64,000 bases of DNA from assembly GCA_963661945.1 (NCBI GenBank), contig CAVLDP010000003.1, positions 1 to 64,000 of the forward strand, given 5' to 3'. Numbering within the stretch: the first letter of the stretch is position 1; each line of letters opens with the position of its first letter. Made by a program: the position numbers and the translations under genes. Below, piece by piece: positions 58,599-64,000 of the stretch. The notes beneath the pieces are model-generated. The model made no database searches. It was given only the letters and a program-made list of their open reading frames with translations, and had not been told where the DNA came from. The DNA is from CAVLDP01 sp963661945. GTDB lineage: Bacteria > Bacillota > Clostridia > Lachnospirales > Lachnospiraceae.

Positions 58599-60587
58599 AT
58601 GTTAACTGTTAGAACAGTAATGATTTCATTTCTATTATTCGAAGCATTCTTCTGCTTTGCCAGTGGATGCCTTATGAGGCTGAATTCGACAGCCACAGAG
58701 AAAGAGATTCAATTTATTACAGCGAGCAATCACACGGCAGGATTGCTTCTTGTGATGGACTTTCTGGCTTATGTTTTCCGTGGTGGAGAAGGAAAACTGG
58801 CTTATTTCATGGTTCGTTTTACGAATGGAATGGTCTTTGCATTAGATGATATGGTGGTACTCTTATTTACCATGTTCTTATCCAGCCAGTATTTTGGTTA
58901 TGTAGGACTGTCAAATCAGGACTTTCCATGCAAGAAGCGGGTGCGATTCGTATATGTGGAGCTGCTTTTTGCTATACTTCTTGTGATTATTTCACAGTTT
59001 AATCATATGTACTATAGCTTCAATGCGAGTAATGAGTATGTAAGAGGGGACTATATTTTTGTTTCCTTTGCGCTTACTGCGATTGCCTTCCTTATTGATT
59101 TCTCGATTATTGTCCAGTTCCGGCATAATGTGGGACTAAGTAGATTCTTAGTATTCCTCCTGCTTGTGCTTCTTCCAGGAATAGGTATGGTAATCCAGTT
59201 CTTCTTCTATGGCGGTTCCTGGATACATATTGGGATTGGTCTTTCCTTTATTATTCTTTTCTTAGAGAGCAATATGAATCTGAATCTGGAGTTGAAGCGA
59301 GCTACTCGTATTGAGTCACGAACCGGTATTGCCAATGAACAGGGCTGCATTGATTTCTTGTCGTCTCTTAAGATGGAGGAGAGAGAGAATTACGCCTGTG
59401 TATTCTTTGATATTAAGACCTTCTCACTGGTGAATCAAAGATATGGCATTAAGGCTGGAAATGAAGCAATTCATGAATATGCGAGATCTCTGAACCAGCT
59501 ATGTAAGAATGATGAGATTTTGGGAAGACAAGGCGGTGATAAATTCATTGCCGTCATCCGAGAAGACAGCATGCAAGATTTCTTGCATAATCTGGAGTCG
59601 ATAGAGATTTCAATTCACAATCCAGATGCTAATAATCGCTATATTTCTCTTCAGATCGCGGCAAATGTTGGCGTCTATCAGATTGAAGATTCTTCTCTTC
59701 AGGCAGAGGACATTATCGCGAATGCACTTATGGCACTTAATTATGCCAAGAGAGTATCCAGGAAGAATATAGAATTCTTGACACCTGCCATGAAGGAACA
59801 GATGGAGAATGCCAGAGACCTAGAGGCAATGATTCCACTTGCTCTTAAGAACGAGGAATTCTTAGTCTACTATCAGCCAAAGGTGAATAGTAGAACGAAT
59901 ACGCTCTGTGGCGCCGAAGCTCTTGTTCGCTGGATGCATATGGGAGAACTCATTTCTCCAGGCAGGTTTATTCCGATTATGGAGCAGAATGATTCCATGT
60001 GTGATCTGGATTTCTACATGCTTCGTCATGTCTGCTCTGATTTAGAGGGCTGGATTAGAGATGGACTGGTTCCACCGACAGTTTCTGTGAATTTCTCCAG
60101 ACGTAATCTGTCCAATGCTAATCTTGCCAAGCAGATTGATGAGGTGGTTCGGTCCTATCACGTGCCGAAGAGAATGATCGAGATTGAGATTACAGAGACC
60201 ATCGATGAATTCCCAATTGAGACTCTGAAGAATTTCATTGATGAATTGCATCGCTATGGATTCCGTGTTGCAGTAGATGACTTTGGTTGTGGGGCCTCTT
60301 CGCTGAATCTTCTTCGAGAGGTGACCTTTGATACGCTTAAGATTGATAAGGGCTTCGTGGATAGAGCCTATGCCAAGGATTTGACCATTCTGAGCCATAT
60401 TATCAAGCTTGCCAAGGCTATTAATCTTGAGATTCTGGCAGAGGGTGTAGAGAGAAGAGAACAGGTGGATACCTTGCAGTCTCTTGGTTGTGATATTATT
60501 CAGGGCTATTTCTATGATAAGCCTTTGCCAAAGGATGTCTTCGAGAAGAGAATTCGGCGCAAGGTATATACCCTATCTGAGAACTAG
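58599..60587 (+). CDS. GGDEF-EAL protein, probable c-di-GMP phosphodiesterase
   Basis: 662 residues. About seven helices (1-215), a degenerate GGDEF (RQGGDKF, so probably not a cyclase), then an EAL domain with the main active-site residues visible: GAEALVRW, VNFSRRNL, EIEITETIDE, VDDFGCGASSLNLL, LKIDKGFV and AEGVERREQ. It should hydrolyse c-di-GMP to pGpG, possibly with GTP sensing by the inactive GGDEF. It starts 10 nt after the previous gene. Confidence 0.9.
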   Translation: MLTVRTVMISFLLFEAFFCFASGCLMRLNSTATEKEIQFITASNHTAGLLLVMDFLAYVFRGGEGKLAYFMVRFTNGMVFALDDMVVLLFTMFLSSQYFGYVGLSNQDFPCKKRVRFVYVELLFAILLVIISQFNHMYYSFNASNEYVRGDYIFVSFALTAIAFLIDFSIIVQFRHNVGLSRFLVFLLLVLLPGIGMVIQFFFYGGSWIHIGIGLSFIILFLESNMNLNLELKRATRIESRTGIANEQGCIDFLSSLKMEERENYACVFFDIKTFSLVNQRYGIKAGNEAIHEYARSLNQLCKNDEILGRQGGDKFIAVIREDSMQDFLHNLESIEISIHNPDANNRYISLQIAANVGVYQIEDSSLQAEDIIANALMALNYAKRVSRKNIEFLTPAMKEQMENARDLEAMIPLALKNEEFLVYYQPKVNSRTNTLCGAEALVRWMHMGELISPGRFIPIMEQNDSMCDLDFYMLRHVCSDLEGWIRDGLVPPTVSVNFSRRNLSNANLAKQIDEVVRSYHVPKRMIEIEITETIDEFPIETLKNFIDELHRYGFRVAVDDFGCGASSLNLLREVTFDTLKIDKGFVDRAYAKDLTILSHIIKLAKAINLEILAEGVERREQVDTLQSLGCDIIQGYFYDKPLPKDVFEKRIRRKVYTLSEN

Positions 60588-60607
60588 ATTATTTCGTGGA
60601 GGTTGTT

Positions 60608-61966
60608 ATGGAACAAAAGAGAAATACGAAAATTGTTCGATATGTTGCGATTGCATTTGCAGCTACTATGGTTTTACTCTTACTGCTTTTCTTCTTGCAT
60701 GTGAAGGAGATTAAGGACTTTAATGCGACATCTTGGACGATTGATAATTTCTCAGATGAGACAGATGTTGTTGTGGATATTCATCCAAGAGGACAGTCAA
60801 CAGACAGCTGGGAGAAGAATGATGCTTTTCCGGATGTGATTATCAACGGTTGCATCTATGAGATGACTATTAGTAATAGTTCTGGAGTAGGGATTGTAGA
60901 TTGGTCTCTTCGTATCAATATCAAGGATAACTGTTATGTGAACAATGCTTGGAATGGAACCCTTGAGATTCATCAGTTTGTGGATGGTTCAGAGAAGATT
61001 CAGACCCTTTCCTTGCAGGACTATAGGGAATCAGATTTGAATCTTGAATATATTAAGGCAGGACAGGATCTTCTTATTCCTCTTTCTTCTGGCGATTATC
61101 TGATCTATTATCCAGATGAGGACGAGAAGAATATCAAGTCTCCGGAAGATATGGCAGGTGAGATAAATGCAGGTGTTATCTTCTATACCTTGTCTGGGAA
61201 TATGAATCTGTCATCCTACGAGCTAACATATCGGCAGGAGAAGTCTATTTGGGATGGTAGCCAGGTGGCTTCTTATATTGTTTTTGGTCTGATTTGGGTT
61301 GTTGCATTCCTGATATTTATTGTAATTTTGATTCTCACCCAGCATTATGAAGAGCGTGTTTCTACGCAATCAACCATTACAACAGAATTATTGTCAGCCT
61401 TTGCCAAGTATGTTGATTCCAAGGAACCGAATATGGAAGGACATTCCAAACGTGTGGCAGATTATTCTTATCGGATTGCAAGGCGACTTGGCATGACCAG
61501 AAAGCAGTGTGAGGAAATCTACGATACTGCCTTGGTTCATGATATTGGTAAATGCTATATTCCAGATTATATTCTGAAGAAGCCAGATTCTCTCACAGAA
61601 GGTGAGTATGAAGTTGTTAAGACACATACATCCAGAGGCGCTGAGATGCTGATGGATTGCAAGTCAATCCCTAACATTGCAGATGGTGCTATGTATCATC
61701 ATGAGAGATACGATGGTAGTGGCTATCCTACTGGTATGGCAGGAGAGGACATTCCGCTTGTTGGCAGGATTATCGCAGTAGCAGATGCATATGACGTGAT
61801 GAATTCTGAATCTGTTTATATGCAGAGGGTTACACCGGAGATAATTCGTAAGGAACTTATGGACGGCTGTGGCAGTCAGTTTGACCCAATGCTTGTTGAG
61901 GTCTTTCTTGAAGTATTAGATGAGCTGGATAGAGACACATGGGAGATGGATCGTGAATCGCTATAA
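60608..61966 (+). CDS. HD-GYP phosphodiesterase with CBM2-like outer domain
   Basis: 452 residues. Helix 1 (about 12-32), an outer beta domain (about 38-210), helix 2 (about 220-245), HD-GYP (about 255-440) with HDIGKCYIPD, HTSRGAEML and HHERYDGSGYP, all catalytic residues present. In the outer domain YEMTISNSSGVGIVDWSLRI followed by NNAWNGTLEI has the layout of CBM2 cellulose-binding modules (tN-x-W ... AWN). If right, binding of a plant polysaccharide outside would set c-di-GMP breakdown inside. ATG 60608 follows GTGGAGG. Confidence 0.85.
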   Translation: MEQKRNTKIVRYVAIAFAATMVLLLLLFFLHVKEIKDFNATSWTIDNFSDETDVVVDIHPRGQSTDSWEKNDAFPDVIINGCIYEMTISNSSGVGIVDWSLRINIKDNCYVNNAWNGTLEIHQFVDGSEKIQTLSLQDYRESDLNLEYIKAGQDLLIPLSSGDYLIYYPDEDEKNIKSPEDMAGEINAGVIFYTLSGNMNLSSYELTYRQEKSIWDGSQVASYIVFGLIWVVAFLIFIVILILTQHYEERVSTQSTITTELLSAFAKYVDSKEPNMEGHSKRVADYSYRIARRLGMTRKQCEEIYDTALVHDIGKCYIPDYILKKPDSLTEGEYEVVKTHTSRGAEMLMDCKSIPNIADGAMYHHERYDGSGYPTGMAGEDIPLVGRIIAVADAYDVMNSESVYMQRVTPEIIRKELMDGCGSQFDPMLVEVFLEVLDELDRDTWEMDRESL

Positions 61967-64000
61967 TCTTAAGAGTCGAATCGCATTTATTATATTTGGA
62001 TGTCTGGTAAATGTAGCAATATTTCTACTGAATCATATGCTGAATGGACCATTTATTGATAATCAGTTGGGGTCTGTTATTGCTGCATATTATTATGGAC
62101 CACTCTATGGGGCAATTATGGTTCTGCTCACTGGAGGCTTCTGCGGTCTTATATCGAAGACAGCATTTATCTATATTGTTCCGGAACTTGTCTGTGTACT
62201 TCTTATTGGTTATATGGCTAGAGATGAGAAGTTTATTGATAGTTTTCTTGGAACAGTACATGTACTGTCTCTGGTTGGTATTCTGGAGGGAATTGCCCTT
62301 GCTCTTATGCAGTTTATATTCCTGAAGGGGGCTGGTGACCATCATTATGGAACGGCAATTCTTCGAATGATGTTATCAGCGAATTATCCGACACCGGTTC
62401 GTTTTCTGATTGAAGGAATCTTCCTGGCTTTTCAGGATTTGACCTGTGTTCTCCTCTTCATGTGGATTGTTCATTACCTGGAGCATCCACTCCAGAAGAA
62501 GAAGGAACGTAGGAAATATCTTAATAGGAATCTGAAGAAGGGCAGTAAGAAGATACTGGTTGGTGCAGTTTTATTTACATCCCTTCTAACACTTGGAGTG
62601 GACACTATCCCAACCAAGGCAGCAGACAGCGTAAGCTATGTCCAACAGGTCTATAACAGTAAGAATGGCTTAATGGGCGGTGCCTCCAATGATATCGTTC
62701 AGACGCAGGACGGAACGATTTGGGTGGCAACCTATGGTGGATTGTATCGTTATAATGGTATCAAATTCGACCTGGTCACAGAGATTCCTTCTGTACGTTC
62801 CGTGAGATGCTTGTATCTGGATTCAGACCAGAATCTGTGGATCGGTAATAATGATGCAGGAGTTGTCGTAGCGACACCGGAGCATAATTGGTATACCCTG
62901 ACGACAGATGATGGTTTGCCTTCGAATAGTATTCATGGAATTGTTCAGTCGGGAGATGGCGTCTATTATGTGGCGACGTCGGCTGGAACCGCGCTTGTTT
63001 ATTTCAATGGCGAAGACCTTACTTGCATGAAGAAATTGCCTGAGATTGCCTATACGAGAAATCTTGCTGTAAATAGCAGAGGACAAATTGCTCTGATTGA
63101 CAATGCACAGGTTGTCTATCTTGTGCATTCCGGAGTGATTATTGATGAGATTCCTCTTGGTGATTATAATGCATCCTCTGTCCAATTTGATGAAGAAGAC
63201 AGGCTCTATGTAGGTACAACAGAGTCTGAGATACTAGTATATGATTATAACAAGGATGGCTATGTATTCGATTGTGAGCTCTTGACCGGAGATTTAAGTG
63301 GGATTAATGAACTCTATTTCCAGGAATCGGGTGTGACATATGTTGCAGCGGAATCTGGTATCGGTTATTTCGATTCAAATGATAATTTCAGTAAGATCTA
63401 TGTCGATGATTATGATAATTCTGCTGAGAATATTATGGAGGATTATCAGGGAAATATTTGGTTCACATCTACTACATGCGGACTTCTCAGTCTGACAAAG
63501 TCATATTTTACGGATGTATTCAGTAATTGTGGTGTAAGTGGAGACGTAACGAATGCTGTTATGGAGTGGAATGGTCTCCTATATGTCGGCTGTGATTCTG
63601 GTCTTCGTATCTTAGATCTTGCTGCAGGAAAATCTATTGAGAATGAGCTGACAGAGAATCTGTCTGGACATCGTGTACGCTGCGTTCGAGTGGATTCTAA
63701 GAATAGTCTCTGGATAGCAGCATACGATGTTGGCGTATATGAGATTACCGACTCTGGTGAGGTGTACCGTTATAATTCTGAGAATGGTTCTTTTGGAAAT
63801 AACGCCAGACTGACCAAGGAATTATCAAGTGGAATCGTAGCTATATCTGGAGATACAGGTTTATCCTATGTGAAGGATCATGAGATTATTTCGAATTTCT
63901 CCTTGGGTGATGGTCTTGCAAATGCATTTATCTTATCTGTTGCAGAGACGGATGACGGTAAGGTGCTGGCTGGTTCCGATGGTGATGGCATTTTCATAAT
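61953..64000 (+). CDS. Membrane receptor with ECF-S-like helices and beta-propeller (3' end outside window)
   Basis: At least 682 residues; the reading frame is open to the window end. The N-terminus has five to six helices (about 8-175) with LGSVIAAYYYGPLYGAIMVLLTG, reminiscent of ECF S-components or 5TM sensor domains. A second hydrophobic segment (about 205-220) then leads to repeated propeller blades (DGTIWVATYGGLYRYNG, NLWIGNNDAGVV, NIWFTSTTCGLLSL, SLWIAAYDVGVYEI), the 'two-component regulator propeller' type. A cytoplasmic kinase, GGDEF or HD domain would be expected after the end. The start is GTG 61953 with GGGAGA six bases upstream, overlapping the HD-GYP gene by 14 bases. Confidence 0.85.
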   Translation, partial: MNRYNLKSRIAFIIFGCLVNVAIFLLNHMLNGPFIDNQLGSVIAAYYYGPLYGAIMVLLTGGFCGLISKTAFIYIVPELVCVLLIGYMARDEKFIDSFLGTVHVLSLVGILEGIALALMQFIFLKGAGDHHYGTAILRMMLSANYPTPVRFLIEGIFLAFQDLTCVLLFMWIVHYLEHPLQKKKERRKYLNRNLKKGSKKILVGAVLFTSLLTLGVDTIPTKAADSVSYVQQVYNSKNGLMGGASNDIVQTQDGTIWVATYGGLYRYNGIKFDLVTEIPSVRSVRCLYLDSDQNLWIGNNDAGVVVATPEHNWYTLTTDDGLPSNSIHGIVQSGDGVYYVATSAGTALVYFNGEDLTCMKKLPEIAYTRNLAVNSRGQIALIDNAQVVYLVHSGVIIDEIPLGDYNASSVQFDEEDRLYVGTTESEILVYDYNKDGYVFDCELLTGDLSGINELYFQESGVTYVAAESGIGYFDSNDNFSKIYVDDYDNSAENIMEDYQGNIWFTSTTCGLLSLTKSYFTDVFSNCGVSGDVTNAVMEWNGLLYVGCDSGLRILDLAAGKSIENELTENLSGHRVRCVRVDSKNSLWIAAYDVGVYEITDSGEVYRYNSENGSFGNNARLTKELSSGIVAISGDTGLSYVKDHEIISNFSLGDGLANAFILSVAETDDGKVLAGSDGDGIFI

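Noticed and set aside
1..64000. CRISPR arrays, insertion sequences, prophage or integrase remnants
   Set aside because: No direct-repeat/spacer arrays, transposase-like ORFs or terminal inverted repeats were seen; all larger ORFs are accounted for by the listed genes.

Overview
The window looks like a chromosomal segment of a butyrate-forming, plant-polysaccharide-using member of the Lachnospiraceae, most like Butyrivibrio or Pseudobutyrivibrio. The grounds are a thl-hbd-bcd-etfB-etfA butyrate operon, Firmicute-type GalT, xpt, RNase Y, recA-recX, Gram-positive promoters (TTGACA/TATAAT-like with 17-bp spacers), strong AAGGAGG-type ribosome sites, lipoproteins and an exosortase-G locus. The genus is an inference; no rRNA is present. 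Nearly all genes lie on the + strand. There is one tRNA (Glu) and no CRISPR array, IS element or phage. No gene-free gap over 300 bp is left unexplained.

Layout. 1-1000 (-): two tandem paralogous secreted repeat proteins, the first cut by the window edge. 1.06-2.7 kb: bioY-birA behind a BirA operator. 2.7-3.7 kb (-): exported esterase. 3.7-9.1 kb: butyrate operon behind three Rex-like operators. 9.3-11.4 kb: galT and xpt. 11.5-12.6 kb: an aromatic-rich membrane protein. 12.8-21.4 kb: galactoside locus (TetR regulator, GH2, a GT-B-like unknown, GPH sugar symporter, GH36 alpha-galactosidase). 21.5-22.7 kb (-): ClC-type channel/transporter. 22.8-27.6 kb: diguanylate cyclase fused by overlap to a purine-salvage run (punA, mtaD-like, MBL, rnhA) and a small membrane protein. 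27.7-41.6 kb: housekeeping (alaS, rpsU, deoB, prfC, recA-recX with a LexA box, rny, maf, NUDIX, ribU) with lipoproteins and a glycosyltransferase between.

41.6-51.6 kb is the most interesting region. It is an exosortase G (XrtG) locus: a 6-pyruvoyl-tetrahydropterin-synthase-like protein lacking the usual Cys; a 657-residue secreted protein with three DG-x(n)-DW modules and a C-terminal Gly-Pro/TM/Arg sorting signal (the probable XrtG substrate); XrtG with Cys98/Arg140/His160; a processive-type GT2 with a QRQRW motif; a membrane sensor with a degenerate GGDEF-like domain; a second PTPS-like protein; a GT2-GtrA fusion; and an adaptor plus FtsX/MacB-type permease without an ATPase. A strong terminator lies between substrate and xrtG. 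The gene set suggests a c-di-GMP-responsive envelope glycopolymer or protein-sorting system.

51.7-64 kb: gdhA, a small heavy-metal-associated protein with its own operator diverging from tRNA-Glu, two chemotaxis receptors, and a c-di-GMP block (Cache-GGDEF, GGDEF-EAL, an HD-GYP protein with a CBM2-like outer domain, and a truncated propeller receptor running off the window end).
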